Below are positions 1 through 14,200 of a stretch of DNA of 64,000 nucleotides, in pieces. The stretch comes from Dermatemys mawii (taxonomy: Eukaryota > Chordata > Testudines > Dermatemydidae): positions 9,280,869-9,344,868 of the forward strand of contig ML677385.1 of the NCBI GenBank assembly GCA_007922305.1, read 5' to 3'. A program made the position numbers and the translations under genes. The stretch's first letter is position 1. Each line of letters begins with the position of its first letter. Below the pieces are notes generated by a model. The model was not told the DNA's origin and made no database searches. It saw only the letters and a list, made by a program, of their open reading frames with translations.

Positions 1-591
1 CTTTCCCTTTCCACTAACCCCCCAAACTTCTTCCTTCCCTGAGAAGCTTGAGAGAAAAAAAACCAAACCTTGCCTGCTCCTGCGAGACGTGCCTGATCCA
101 AAACCAGGATCTTACACAATGAAAAACAAGCAGTCAGCTTCTTAAAAGAAAGATTTTAATGAAAGAAAAAAAGAAAGGAATAAATCCCTTATAACCATCA
201 ATAGAACAGCATCTACCATAATCAACAAAAGGATTCAGAAACCAAACCTCTCCCCCGAGGCAACTTTCTCCAACTGTTGATATCTCTGCTGAATCTTACA
301 ATCTCAAGAAGCACCCAGCCAACACTCACCACTGAGAACCCTCCGAGTGATAAAAAGAAGGTAAACTTACTGACTACAGTACTTGATAGAATCTTATAGT
401 TACAGTGAAAGACATAGCTGTGTTCATCCCATAGCCGAGGTGAACAGAGAGAGACCCAGAGAGAAACTGAAAGTTAAAATCCTTTGTCTCCTAAGGAATT
501 TCTCATTGGTCAGTTGTCCACCTCTCAGGTTACCTTTAGCTTAACCCCTTACAGGTAAACACTAATTCTAGGCTACTTCACACTTATGACA
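1..591 (-). mobile_element. ERV-type LTR, cut by the window's left edge
   Basis: This is the right part of a long terminal repeat. It matches the complete copy at 34214-34996 almost base for base over long stretches, for example around 96-160 and 480-560. Its right end reads CTTATGACA, so on the minus strand the LTR begins TGTCATAAG, the usual start of a widespread turtle LTR family as I recall it. The other end lies outside the window, so the target duplication cannot be checked. No gag or pol sequence follows on the right, which suggests a solo LTR. Strand is inferred from the recalled family orientation. Confidence 0.75.
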
Positions 592-596
592 GGCTG

Positions 597-3485
597 TGCA
601 TTGAATTATAATTTCATTTAGTTTGAGTGAAACAGTTTTTGCTAGCATACAAATATTGATAGCATTTGTGTTACACCAGGAAAGAAAATCTGTGTTTATA
701 TTCAGTTTTCTCTGTCTTTTGATCACAACCTGAACTTTAACCATGTGATCAAAGTGAGTCATTTTCCTGATTCCATGTGGGACGACAGAGGAAATAAAAT
801 TCTATACCATACCACAAACATCAATCTTAAGCCATAATGGAATATTTTGATTTGAGTGTTTTTATTGCTATTTATAAATTAGTCAGACAATATGCAGCAG
901 TAAAAAACTTAAAGTAAAGGCCAAACTATTTTTCAAGTGCTAAGTGAATTATTTTATATGTTAGATAAAGCTAGACCTCCCAATAAACTGTCAATATTGA
1001 ACTAAGGTCATGATTCACTAAGATATTAATGAGCTTTGTTTGACATTTGAATTTCTTTTAGTGTCCCTGTGTTTCTTACTATATTTTGGCAGATGAAACA
1101 GTGTGTTCATGTCAGTTGGAATAAGACATTGTGGGGGGGAAAATCTTTAATTATTAATACTGTTTTTTGATATTGTACCTTGTTTAGATCATCTGGACTT
1201 CTTAATAAGTGATTTAGTTATTAGTTTTTAATCCATAGGCAGTCGTAAGAAAGCGAAGAAACCTTTAAGCATTGTGTTGATCTGAGCTGGCATTGTCTTC
1301 TGTTACCTGCAGTAATGATGGTCAACAGATATTCCTTTTATTCAAAATAAAGTAAATCATGCTAGTTAATACAATTTTCATATACAGACAGCTGAGTCAA
1401 ACAGGAACTCCCTGTAGAGAGATGATTGAATTTCTCTACGGTATTTCTTTTTTAAAAGACAAGTACTGGGGGCGGGGGAGTGGGACCAACATTTTTATTA
1501 ATGATATGAAGCTTTACTAGCTGTGTTTTAGTTTTTTAACCTGGGAATAATATCATTTATTTTCTTTGTGTGCATTATCAAATGAAGCATCTTAATTCCT
1601 GCTGAAGAGAAAGATTCAGAAAACTAGAATACAGATTTTTTTATGACTGGGCAGTGATTTTTAAAAGGATCTTCTTTTATTCTGACAAATCGTGTAACAC
1701 ATGAGCATGTACCATGTTTCTATTTTTGTGTATGAGAGACATATGTTCTGATAGAATGAAAGTGGGCCCTCTATTGACGGTTTCAGTGGGACTTGAATTG
1801 TGTTTAGGCCTTACTTGCACTGGCCCTCTGCACAGGAATGAACTCACCCATAGAGCCTGATATTCAAAATTATCTATGCAACAATGTGTGTATTTTGATC
1901 GTAGTTGCATGCATAATTACTGTGTTTATATTCACAGTATATATGCAGATGGGAAGGTAGCCTCCTAACTTATTGGCTATTTGCACACGCAAGCGCTCAG
2001 TTTACACAAACATGGTACCCAATTGCATTTGTGTGCTTTTTTTAGATTGGGCTCACAAGCTTCTCCTAAAAAAGCAATGATGGAGCTCTGGTCATGTTCC
2101 TCCATTCTTACCAATGAACAACTAAACATCAAATTACACAGTGCAAGATCCTATTCATGGAAAGCTTTAGTGTGTGTAAGTGGGTGTATAGTATATAATG
2201 ATACAGTGTGCTATGATACAAGATTCCCTTCATGTTAATTTAGCATACTGTTTGAGAAGGTTATACAAAAAAAAAGATTTGATTTTATACAGGCTGCCCT
2301 TGTAATACACTTCATTAATTTGTAATGTAACAAATGTTGGTATCTGAGAGGTTAATAAGTTATTTTTAGCAAACTGCACTCCTCATGCATGATAGATATT
2401 TAATTGTGAATTGAGCTGATTTCAGTGTGCCATGGCTATACAACAGTGTTTTCTTGCAATCAGATATTCTTTTTTTTTCCCATGCTAAAATTAAGAGGAG
2501 GGAAAAAGTAGAAAAGAAATGTTAAATTACAGGTTGCCAGCAGATGTATATGGCATCTTAAATTCTCTTTTGATTGTAATTTAAATTGTTTTTACTGTTC
2601 AGTCTAGTGTCATGTTTATAGGTACTACACAGATGACTTTCAAATACTACTTATGTTACTGAAGACAACTGTTGAAAACTGTTTGAAAATTAGACCTATT
2701 TCTAGTAACAAAGCATATAGATAGAATATATACATGTGCCAGTCTGAGTGAATAAAGACTTGATCCTACCCTTGGGAGCCTTTCTTTTGAGATAAAATGT
2801 ATTTTTGTATGGGAACAAAAATTACAGTGGAAAATCTAATGCAAACTTACCTATGGAGCTACTGCTGTACCTCCATGAGATACTTATTCCACCTTCTTCT
2901 TAGCATATGTGCAATGTGCCTCAGGTGGCACATGACCAGGATTCATCACCGAATTTAGTCCGCTGGTTGGATCATTAGCTTCCTCGGGCTGAGTACTGAT
3001 GGGCAGTGTCGTGATCTCTGATCCATTTCCCCCTTTCACCATATTCTACCAAACAACATTTGTTAGTATACGTTTAAAATAACTCAAGTACAGTTGTCAC
3101 TAACACAATCATTACAATTGAATGAAATTGTCAGTTAATAATATGAACAAATACTATTGTGGTAGCTTCTAGGATTCCTGGTCATGGAACAGGACATTCT
3201 TGTGCTTGGCCCTATATGAGCACAGAACAAAACTCAGTCCCTGCCCCAAAATTGTACTACTCATACATATCTCAGACTTCTCACCTACACCACAATCTCC
3301 TTACCAAATTACAGATATCCACAATGCACTCGCCTATTTATTCTGAATCAAATCCAAGTGCACATTGACTGGCCAGTTCTGCATATGTGTTCTCTATGGA
3401 CATATATGAATTGGTAAAGTGCTGGTTGCACATGAGAAAACATGAAGTCTGAGCTAAGTTTAGAGTCATTGGATGAAGAGGGCTG
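597..3485. other. AT-rich DNA, nothing recognised
   Basis: Only short chance open frames occur, with no protein family recognisable in them. There are poly-A and poly-T runs. No splice-flanked conserved exon, RNA gene or clear transposon end was seen. It may hold very old repeat remnants. Confidence 0.4.
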
Positions 3486-3499
3486 ATGTTGAAGAACTG

Positions 3500-4215
3500 G
3501 GAACTTTGTGGACTGGCCAGGGTGGGCCCAGTGTCTCTACTTCAGAACTGGAATTTGAAGGTCTACCTCTTCGTTGCTGCCTCCGTTCTTCTGTACATTG
3601 AGGCAGCTGTGTCAGGGGTGCCCTTGTTGTTCAGCAATACCAAAAAAGGGCAGGAGACACTTAATATGGATTTAATCATGCTGCAACTTTATTATTACAT
3701 GTCTGGGACTACCAGGCAGATAACAGTGTACAGTGCAAGTAAGACCTGTTTATTCTGTAATTACTTGGGGGGCTTCAACCAGCTCCCTCTCTTTTTCCAT
3801 CCAGATCCCTCCAGCAAATCCGTTGCCGGGACCTCATTATAACCCAGGGGGGTAGAGGGGGAGAGGGAGGGTTACCAGCTCCCCCAGTGCTGCCATCCAA
3901 GTCCTTCCATCAAATCCATTGCCAGGCCTTTACCATAACCCCCCTCATAGGTAAGTTGGGTTATGAAAAAAAAGGCGGGTGGGTTTCGCTTCCTGCCGTT
4001 CCAGTCTTGGGACCCCCAAGCCCCACACCGTTCCATTCCTTTAACCAGCACCTTCTTTTTAAGTCCTTTACCAGGCCATTTATCTGGTCACTGGATGCAT
4101 TCTATGGAGTACCTGCACTGGACATCTGCCACAATGAGGTGCCAGCAATTAGCTTGGATGCTTCCCACACAAACCTAATTGGGGTTCCAGACATCTACCA
4201 ATGGACTTTTGTATA
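3500..4215 (+). repeat. Unclassified interspersed repeat with an internal tandem
   Basis: Two diverged tandem copies lie at about 3777-3845 and 3880-3945. Both carry CCAGCTCCC, then a CATCCA...TCC..CAAATCC.TTGCC block and end in ATAACCC. The segment 3900-4125 recurs inverted at 18877-19075, including the shared blocks TTTTTAAGT, CCATTTATCTGGTCACTG and TATGGAGTACCTGCA. The several overlapping open frames are consistent with chance. It is probably an LTR or nonautonomous element family, but the class is unknown to me and the left boundary is approximate. Plus is simply the copy's strand as written. Confidence 0.5.
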
Positions 4216-4216
4216 G

Positions 4217-7200
4217 CAGGTCAGAAAACGTTACCCTCCAAGTTGTCTGTGGAAAACAGATAGTTATAATGAATGAGGGAAATCCCTGTCTTTGTGTTAA
4301 AAATGGGTGTGTTTGTTGTGTTAAAAATGTGAAAGAGAAGGACTTAAGTCCAGTTTTAAGTGAAATTCTGAACATAACGATAGAAAGGAGCTTCCAAGGT
4401 GTTTCCATAATATGGAAAGATAAATATAAGTTTTGTATATTTATAAAATATAAGTGTGTGTAGTGTTTCAGAGTCATGCGTTTCATACAAATTCATGTTG
4501 GACAAATAATGTACTCAAATTTGGCCTATTTGTCTGCTTGGTCATTCCTATAACCCTGTATACAGAACAGTTGGATAGCCATATTATGTCCTGAAAGTGC
4601 CAGAACATTTTCAGAGAAATCAAGTATGTTCAACTAGTGCAATTGATTAACTGTTAAATAACTGTGTATAGCACAATTAAAAACATTCTCTTGGTAACTC
4701 TTCATCATAACCACTTATCCTCTAGTATCTCTAGACTTAATTTTGAAACTAAATCTGCTAAACCTAGACATTTCTGTTCATTTTAGGAGCTTGACACATG
4801 TAGAACCTATGGTGGGCTGTTTCAAAGAATAAAAAATGTCTCGGAGGAGATCAAAACAAGTCTTGTTATCTGTGAGGCAAAATCACACTGTTTTGAAGAT
4901 TAAAATGAGAGGGAAATTATTCAGGATGAACTGTCCAGGTTTAGCATTTTTAAGTGTTTGATCTCTCTGGCCCACTGTTACCATTGGATTTTAAAAGTAG
5001 GGTATAATATGGAAGTCATAAAATCAGGATTACCTATCATGTTTGGATTTGTTTGCCCACCTAACAGATGTACTACCCAAGGCCAATTTCTACAGTACAA
5101 GATCTCCCTATAAAAGGATGTTTTAGAATATTTAGGGATTAATTGTTTTCTTTCAACAAGTGAAACTGAACTCCTATTGAATTCCTCATTGTTATTAATG
5201 ATGGTACTTAGTATGTAATTGAATAATAAGCATGTAGTATGCAAGTAAATAAGGATATTTTCCTTGTAAAAGAAATTACTATCATACATTTTAAAATACA
5301 AGTCATGAAAAAAGTTGGATGGGAAAATGGTTTTGTTCTGGCTTTCGCAATTATTTTCAGGTCAACATTAATGTAAACTAGTGTTTCTTCTTGACAAATG
5401 TTTAAAATTTGTAAATTGCCATTCCGTTTCCATAAACTTTTCATTCTTTTGATGTTAAAATAGCTTTTGTAAACTCTGGAAGCTAACAAACAGTATATTT
5501 CCTTGAGATGAAGACAAGAATCTTTTTGTAGAGGATTTTCAATGTGATAATGTTGCTCACCTTGGCAGGGGTACACCTGGGTACCTCATTCTTCTCCTAT
5601 CTTCTGTCTTATGTGCGTTTCAGAATTCATGAATTATTCACATTCTCTTAGATTATTTCTCTGGCTTCTCTTTGTGAAACTCAGAATATTGGTGTTTCTA
5701 GGGAAATACAGTTTTAGGGATTTTACAGTTCTCTTCTCTGGAAATTTTTCTGTGGTGTAGTTTAACCCTTTTAAAGGGTTAAGAAAATGTTCGTTATTAT
5801 TAATATTATTATTATGAAATTTTACTTAAACTTTTTTATTATACCACTTCTCAATTACCTTTTAAAATCTCTCCATGGGTGAATTTTTACTTTTTCTATG
5901 TTATATGATCCATGCATTAAATCTTTCCAAAGGATAATTCTTAAGCCCTCTACCCACTTCCTACAGGGCTTTATATATACTACTGTAATTGCAGTAAGTA
6001 CAATTCAGTTGGCCTAGTGTCCAGTGGCTGAAATCAGTTTTAAATCCCACGCTGCATACATCATGTATCCCTAAGATATCATGTTTATCTCTGTTGTAAT
6101 GAATCCCAAATGTATATTTTAAAAGCATGTACACAATTTTAGGTGGTAAATTAAATTACATATAATAAATTACGTTAAATATAAAAGAGTGTACATAGGA
6201 AAAATAATTTATTTTGAAAAGATAAAACTGTTGAAAGATTAAATATAGATTGTTGATAATGCAGAGTGTCAAGGTCTATTTGGATCTTGTTCTGATGTAG
6301 AACATAACAAATTCTTCTTATACTACCTTATGTCCTTAGCAAGAAAAGTGTTTAGATATCTTTCACCTTATAATGTGTGCATGACCATGATGTAAAATAC
6401 TACTTATGATAAATGGTAAGTATTTGGTTACTTCAACTGCAAACCATTTAACTGAAAGAAAAAACCTGGAAAGAGAGAGAATTCAGATGGAGGGTTGCAT
6501 TTTCCTCTAGAACTGGTCAAATTTTTTTTGATGGAACAGTTGTCCATCAGGAAATGCTGATTCAAGAAAGTCAAAACGCTTCAGAGGATGTAACAATTTT
6601 TGTCTACATTTTTCACAAAAGCGTTGAAGTGCTTCATTTATACAAAGTCAAAGTGTGATGTTCAGACTTACAATATATAATATATGAAACAATTTTCTTG
6701 AATTTTCTTTTTGGAAAAGCTGGAAACTTTGATTTTTGTTCTACTTTGGGATGAAAGGAAATTTCAAAATATCAGAATTTTCCTGGGAACAGAAATTTTT
6801 GAGTTTCAATGAGCTACAATATACTCTTTTCTTTAAGATAAGAAGAATAAATGGGATACCTTTGCTTGTACAAAAGTGTTTTGTTTTCTGCTCCAACCCA
6901 TCAAAGACTAAACAAATTACCCCAGTTAGAGCCATATGCATCAGGGAGCTGGTTACAGCTCCCTGATTCTGGGAGCCTGTCTGCACTACCTGTAGCCCAA
7001 ACAATCATTAGTGTGTCTATGTTGATGCTTTAACTTATGCCAGTAGTATAGGGTCCTCAACAAACCCGCAGTAGTGGAAGATAGGTGTAATAAGCCTCTG
7101 CCAGGAACTCTCCCTCATCTGATGCACCTCATGCATGGTAGAGAGCACTTTGGTGGATAAATTCCTACCAGCTATAATCTATTCCATTTACTCCATCAAG

Positions 7201-8770
7201 TAGTGCATTGGGGCTCAATCTTTTATGAAGTCTGACTCTCAAAACACCCAAAAGTGCTTAAAAGACTGACTAGAATAAAATCAGTGCAATAGCTTGCAAC
7301 CTGTCAAATTACTGAGGAGAAGTTGAATAATTTACATTGGAAACAAAAATACTTTAGTCATTTGACTGTACCAGGTATTAATACATAAACAGTATTTTCA
7401 TATTCAAAGGAAAAATGCACAAATTTAAATGTCATTACTAGAATCTGAGACAGGGTACATGGCAAATGTAGAAAAAATGTAAATCATGGAAAAGATTTGC
7501 ATTGAGAGATGCTACCCAATTTAACCAGACTTTTCTTTTATTACATATTATTATTACATAGGTTTGTTATTATTTTGTAACTTTTATTCAGTTTTTCTAA
7601 CTTTAAAGAATTGGTGACACAGTGGCTCTTTAATATTAATTGGCATTTAACAAATACTATTTTCAGTTACGGCACTTTTCTTAATATAAAGTTCCAAAAT
7701 GCTTTTACAAACTATTCTGCATACAGGATTACTGCAATGCATCCATCTGTTGAGTGGAAGGGAGTGATGAATAGGCATGAAGCATACTGGGAAAAACCCT
7801 GATTGACCTCTAAAGACTTCTAGTTGGTGTGGCCTATCTTGGGGAAATGACATTTTGGCAATCCCCATGTCTTATGAAAAGGCAATGAGTCTTTCATGTT
7901 CATGCACAAGGTGATTTCTAAGATCTTATTAGAAAGATCCCAGCTAATAATCTTTATGGGATGATTTTACTTCCTATTAGGTTTGTTTTCAAATCACCTA
8001 GGACAGTCTTTGTTCAAGAGAGCTCATGAACTGAAGTATTATGTGTTACAGCAGGACGTGGGAGTTTAGGAAAAGTTGCCTACCATTTGCTCTCACAAAC
8101 TGAAATTTCTAGTGAATGTAAAATAATATTTATTTATGGGACAACTACATTGCAGTGAAAATGGAAGAAAAAAACCCAAATATATTAATACACTTGCAGA
8201 ATTGTGAAACTCCTAATCTAATTAGTAATAGGAAAACATTTTCAGACTCAGTCGTGCCTTCCATCATTCAAATATGCATCATAATCAACAGAATTATCTA
8301 TGCATTTTAGAGGCTAACAGCAGCTTTCTTGGCACACTTTTGTTAATTAAGCCTATTACGTGTATCCACTATGTCTGTGATGATCATGAAAATTGGGCAT
8401 GGTTTGATCACAGTTTTAGCACTATGTACCCATAGTTCATATCCTATCATCTGAAATAGGCACATCCAAAACAAAATTCTTGAGCATAACTTATTCTTTA
8501 TTGGAAGAAGTAACATATATAACACTTCCTAAATCTATAAACAATAGGAAGCTATATGACTACATATTATTTTACACTTACTTCAGCTAACTCAAAGATG
8601 CAAATGCAAAATCAAGCTGTCAGTGGCATTATGTTGATTTGTGACACTCTGTGAAGGACATTGTGTTTGTAAAGCAATGAATCGATTGCACCCATATAAA
8701 GTTGTATAGAATGCAAGTTTTGTTTCCATTTATGACAGATACAATGATTTTTTAATAGTTTATTTTCTAT
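4217..8770. other. AT-rich DNA, nothing recognised
   Basis: No coding or RNA feature could be supported. A small perfect stem (AGGGAGCT / AGCTCCCT, six-base loop) sits at 6943-6964. The remaining open frames look random and show no known motifs. Confidence 0.4.
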
Positions 8771-8773
8771 AAA

Positions 8774-9690
8774 ACATGGAAATGTAGGGACTAGAAGGGG
8801 CCACAACTGGTCATTTGGTCCAGTCCCCAGCACTGCAGCAGGGCTAATATTATTTAGACCATCCCTGACAAGTATTTGTCTCACTTGTTCTTAAATCTCC
8901 AATGATGGGAATTCCACAGCCACCCTAGGTAGTTTGTTCCAGTGCTTAACTATCCTTATGGTTAGGAAGCTGTTTCTAATGGCTAATCTAAATGCCCCTT
9001 GCTACAATTTAAATCCATTACTTCCTATTCTGTCCTCAGTAGATAAGGATCCCAATTTATTACCTTCCTCTTTATAACAACCTTTGACATACTTGATAAC
9101 TGTTTTTGTGTCCCCCCTCAGTCTTCTGTTCTCCAGACTAAACAAATCAATGACTGAAAGGTCACGTTCTCTAGATCATTAATTATTTTTATTGTTCCCC
9201 TCTGGACTTTCTCCAGTTTGTCCACATCTTTCCTGAAGTGTGGTGTCCAGAACTCCAGCTGAGGCCTTATTACTGTTGAGTAGAGTGGATTAAGTACTTC
9301 TCATGTCTTGCTTATAACATGTCTGCTAATACATCCCAGAATAACGTTCACTTCCTTTGCAACAGTATTACATTGTTGACTCATATTTAGTTTGTCATTC
9401 ACTATAGCCCCCAGATCCTTTTCTGCAGTACTTCTTCCTAGGCCATCACTTCCCATTTTGTGTTTGTGCAATGGATTATTCCTTCCTAATTTCAATACTT
9501 TGCATTTGTCCATGCTGAATTTCATCCTATTTTTTTCAGACCATTTCTCCTGTTTTTCAAGTTCATTTTGAATTCTAATCCTCTCCTCCAAAGCATTTGC
9601 AACCTCTCCAAGCTTGGGTTCATCTGCAAACTTTGCAAGTATTTTCTCTGTATCATTATCCAAATCATTTATAAAGATATTGAATAGAAC
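8774..9690 (-). pseudogene. CR1 LINE fragment: reverse transcriptase C-terminal part and 3' region
   Basis: CR1 elements encode an APE endonuclease and reverse transcriptase and copy themselves by target-primed reverse transcription. Minus-strand frame 9663-9301 reads the CR1 stretch from the polymerase active site onward. The usual FADD box is present as FADE (about 9619-9624), followed by a KLG block, then NRMKF, GRSTAEKDLG and LGCISR blocks known from CR1. Downstream (9300-8774) the sequence keeps the CR1 C-terminal and 3' profile but is broken by stops and frameshifts. The 5' part of the element is missing. The changed active-site residue and truncation mean it cannot be active. Family assignment is confident; subfamily is unknown. 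Confidence 0.85.
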
Positions 9691-10083
9691 ATGTGTCTAA
9701 ACACTGCAAAGAGATTATGGAATATCATCAGTTCCACTAGAACACCTGTCGAAACACAGTTTATTGTATCCAAAGTGCGTAAAGAATTTCAAACTATTAC
9801 TGACTGAAGGAATAAATTGTAACAAATAAAAATGATTCAAAGGATCTAGTTGCAGGAATATATAAGCCAATGCAACAATGCTAGAATTAGAAGAGAATTA
9901 GAGATTAATTAAGCAAACAAGATAGGACAATAGAGAAAAATATGTTTAGCAATTTGTGTTGCCATAAAAAGAAACTTTTATAAACTTCTCTGTAAGTGGC
10001 ATATGTTGGCAATGAAGTAAAAAAACCAAGATGATTTAATATCTTTTCAAAATGCACTGGAAGAGATGCAGCAAGAGATTAAT

Positions 10084-10195
10084 TCCAGGGCTACTTCTGG
10101 ATAGAAATACTGACAAAAATCCAAGTACTTATGGGCTTTTCTATCCAGGGCTACTTCTGGATAGAAATACTGACAAAAATCCAAGTACTTACGGG
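10084..10195. repeat. 60-bp tandem duplication, two copies
   Basis: Positions 10084-10135 and 10144-10195 carry the same 52-bp block, beginning TCCAGGGCTACTTCTGG and ending GTACTTA/CGGG, with a single T-to-C difference. The period is exactly 60 bp. Eight bases separate the copies. Confidence 0.9.
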
Positions 10196-10955
10196 ACCAA
10201 ATACTGGTTTTAACTGGAACTAATAATGAAGGGAAAATGTAATATGTGGAATACTAAATACATATATCCATCTTCATTTAGGGATGGAGTAGAGGTTGAA
10301 CTAGAATAAGTAGTACACCAAACCTTTACCCAGCACTCAAATTTGAGCATCCACAAGTAATTCCAATATTTTTCAAGTTTTCTCCTGTCTGTACTTCCTG
10401 GTTCAGGCTAAGACCAGAAACAAATGTTCCATTCATCTTTCTAGGGAGCCTTTACTCTCAAGATTTACAGCAGAGGTTAGGGTCAGATAATCAATCCACC
10501 GTTTGGATACTTAACCGAACCACCAGGCTTTTTGACTGATTTTCAGTATTCCCAGTCACTAGTCTCATGGAGGTGAAGTGGAAGTAAGCAGTCACCTGAA
10601 CTTTTCATACTTGGTAAATAGAAGCAGAGGTCACTCTTTAATGGAAAAGCTTACTAGACATTTCTTTAATAGTTTATTTAATATAGCTACTTTTGAAAAA
10701 AAAATCTACAATGAAATAAATCATTCCAGAAAATAAAATCATAAAACTACAAATGGTTTATTTGATCTAGAATCCTATTATACTATATTTAGTATCTAGA
10801 TCTGTACATTTCACTCTCCACTTACAAAAAATGGAAAGATGTGGGAAGAAAAAAAATGGGGAAAACAATCCATTTACTTGTACACATGTAATCTACAGCA
10901 TAAGCAGTGTAATCTTGTGGCAATTCACTCTTGACCATATCTTGCCTTTAAAATA

Positions 10956-11232
10956 GGGTATGTCTTCACTATCTGTCAGATTGGCGGGTAGCAATCGATC
11001 TATCGGGGATCAATTTACCGCATCTTGTTTAGACATGACAAATTGATCCCCGAAGTCACTCCCTGTCGACTCTGGAACTCCAGCTTGCCAAGAGGCTCAA
11101 GCGGAGTCAATGGGGGAGCCTGCTGCTGCCATGAGCATGCCAGGTAAGTCAACCTAAGACTTCAGCTACATTATTCACGTAGCTGAAGTTTTCTATCTTA
11201 GGTCGACTCCTCCCCCCCAAGTGTAGACCAAG
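10956..11232. mobile_element. Nonautonomous DNA transposon (MITE) with internal palindrome
   Basis: The left end reads GGGTATGTCTTCACT. The right end is AGTGTAGACCAAGT, whose reverse complement is ACTTGGTCTACACT. They share an imperfect inverted GTCTxCACT end, also seen in the element at 52752-53026. Inside, ATCGGGGATCAATTT (about 11003-11017) pairs with AAATTGATCCCCG (about 11040-11052), and CTTCAGCTAC pairs with GTAGCTGAAG near 11160-11190. There is no open frame. Superfamily is uncertain. Confidence 0.7.
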
Positions 11233-11234
11233 TC

Positions 11235-14200
11235 ATATAGCTTGTCACTGGCCTAAGCCAATGCCCAATAAAGTCAATGGGAATCTTTCCGTTGACTTGA
11301 TTTGGCACTGTATCAGGCCTCGGCTGTTCCAATGTAATTGGGGGGTGAAAAGGGAAGTGTGCAATGTTCAAATACAAATCTGAATAAGAAGTTTAATGTA
11401 GTTTTGGGGTTTGGAACCTGAATTTCACCTCAAGCCCAACTTTAGTTATGGATTTTTAAATCACAGTTCAAGCTCTGTACTGTATATTTCCATCCTCTAA
11501 ATTTGAAACTTTGATGCTGAATAGAAAGGGCAGCCAAGGAGAAAAAGTATAAATAATTATCTCAAAGTAAATTTTACAGCTGGAATAACTGACAGCCCAG
11601 TAAACTGAACATAACATTACATTTTATTATTCTTTGGAAGAGCTTGGTATACTAATTTTATTGATATATTTATTCCACCCCCAAATTCAGAGCTCAATAA
11701 TTACATTATTTCATCCTCCTGGTTTCCTGTTGATCTGTTCTCTTTATTTTTGAAAAGTAAAGCAGATGACTGCTTCTAAGATAAAAATATACATTTAATG
11801 TCACAGGGAAGAAAAAGGAAACTTTAGCAGTTTGGAAACTTCCAAGTATGTTTAGGTATTGATTTGACTTCATAGTTAATTCTCCTTCTTTTCGCTTTTC
11901 ATTGTGGCTTAGATATGCTATGCATTTGTAATCATCACACAATAAAGCTTTGTTTATATTGTACCAGTAATATCAATGCCTTTGTTTCTATTTTAACTGA
12001 TTGATTGATTTTTGAGAGAGAGTATTTAAATGTTATATTTTTACAATATATATGAATAATGCATCATATTTTTTAATTTTTTCTTTTGTAATTGAAAAAA
12101 ATGTTAAGCAACTTTTGAATAACTGGGAACAAATTAAAATTGTATTATATGAAAAAGAATACTTAGAATATCAGGAAAAAAATGACAAATATTGTGGAAC
12201 AGACTTCCAAGGAAAAAGAACTGCATCACTTGTAGCATGTAATTTGACAGGAGCAAAAAGAACAAGATGTAAGCAATGATCCTGAATTGGTATGCTGTGG
12301 ATTAGATGACCCACTATAATAGGACCTTTTCATTATTGCTCTCTGTAAAACTAATCTTGTAGTCCCTATGCAAGCAAATCTCCATGATATCAATGGGAAC
12401 TTTTCAGATGTAGGATCAAGCACTGGGATCTATTAAAAGTTCTATATGGTAAATTTTCACACCATGTGCTCACTTGGGAAATAACACTTTTGCATCTTTT
12501 GTACTTTTTCTAACTAATAATCAAGAAGTAAAAATATTAATTTGAGTTTAAACTGCACAGTTGAAACTTGGAGAAAGTCAGAAAATGTACCTTTCTAAAC
12601 ACTAATTTTTCTAAGTTTGATATTGGGTTTAGTGCCTCATAAGGAAACTGCATTCTGAGATTAATGCTCCATAAGGAATTTAGCAAACTGAGTGCATATT
12701 TGAATAATCAATAAAACATTTCAGAAGCTTATTGAAAAAAAACAATATAAAAGAATTGGAAAATGGCTGGCCAGTCTGTTAGTTAAATGCCCATCCTTTA
12801 AAACAGTCAGTTGTTGCTCTGGCATGTTCTAAATCTTGAATAGGATCAAAGTGGAAAGTGGAAAGATAATCCAAACTCTATTTTTAAGTGAGCCTCTCCA
12901 GTCTCTTCCTGCCTCTGTGTGTCTGGAACATTTTGGTGAACACTACTGAAAATGACACACACATTCTGTATGCATACACACACAGTCAGAGGGCTTCCTT
13001 TAAAATGAATAAGCTAGCACAAAAGGAAAATGTTCTTAAAAGGGAAATAGTTTTGCTCATTGGCACGTCCCCACTTAAAAATGTACAATAATTAAATACA
13101 ACAGTACTTACCAGCTTACGTAGCCATGCTGTCAGTTGGAAGAGGGTGAGAGCATCCCTGTGGCAATGGAGAAGTGATAATTTGAGGGGGGAATGAAAGG
13201 GAGCTGATATTTGAAATCCCCAACCCAGAGCAATGTATCATAGCACAGCCAATGAGGAAAATAAGGGTGAAAATAACCTTGCATAGTCGCATATCGACTT
13301 TTAAAATGTAAGACTCTGCTTTTCTTTTTTAAGTTAAAGCTTGTTCTAAATGTAGGACAAGTCCCAGGTGCACTACAGAATTACCATTAAAACTAAGCCA
13401 TATCTTTAATCTGCCTGTCTCTTGAATCCCTGCAATATACACACCAAGCCAAGTAAATGTGTTCTCATGTCACCTCCTCCAATAAGTAGGTAGCATCTGT
13501 TGCTATTTATTTTGCAGGATGTAGTCAGCTCAGAAAGGTAAATCTTCCTTATAATATTTTATCCTATTTCTTTCTGTCTCCCCTTCAAAGTTTAAAGGGT
13601 TGATAAGTGTTCTCCTTATCAATAAAAGTAGCCTTACTGTCATAGTGTTGTAGCACTGTGGCTGACAAAGCCAATCAAATGTTCTCCTGGATAAGATCGG
13701 TCTCTACTTTAGTCAGAATAATTATGAGATATTAAAATCATTGTGGCAACAGCATGTTAATGACAAATAGAAAGTTTCTGAATTCAACAATCAAAATGTA
13801 CAAAAAAGTGTAACTTCACGTATTTAACAAATGTTTTAATTTCGATTAAAAAAAAACTTTATAGAGCACTTCAGGAAAGCTTAACTGCTATTTTTCTTCC
13901 TCTTTCCTGAATCACCATTGCTCAATATTGGAATCTTCAGCCAAGAGAGACGATGACACTATTCTGTCTTCAGTCCAAAAAGGAGGAGTTGTGTAATTTT
14001 TGTTGAAATAAGCTATTCTGTTGAAATGTAATGGTTTCAACCAAGTTTTCCAGAAAGTTGTGTGTGTGACGTGTCAGGCTCCGGATTCGAAAACTGACCT
14101 TTTGACTCAGAAAATGGTTGTTTCCCTATAATTCAATTCTATAAAAGAGGTTTTGTTTTCATTCCAAAAATACAGACTGAAAGCAAATTTCAAAGCAGCA

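Noticed and set aside
3486..4216. Overlapping plus-strand open frames of 118, 109 and 71 residues
   Set aside because: They lie in a repeat with a tandem duplication, show no family motif, and the 3.9-4.1 kb part recurs inverted at 18.9-19.1 kb.
5208..5576. 122-residue minus-strand frame
   Set aside because: AT-rich residue composition, no motif, no context of promoter or splice sites; consistent with chance.
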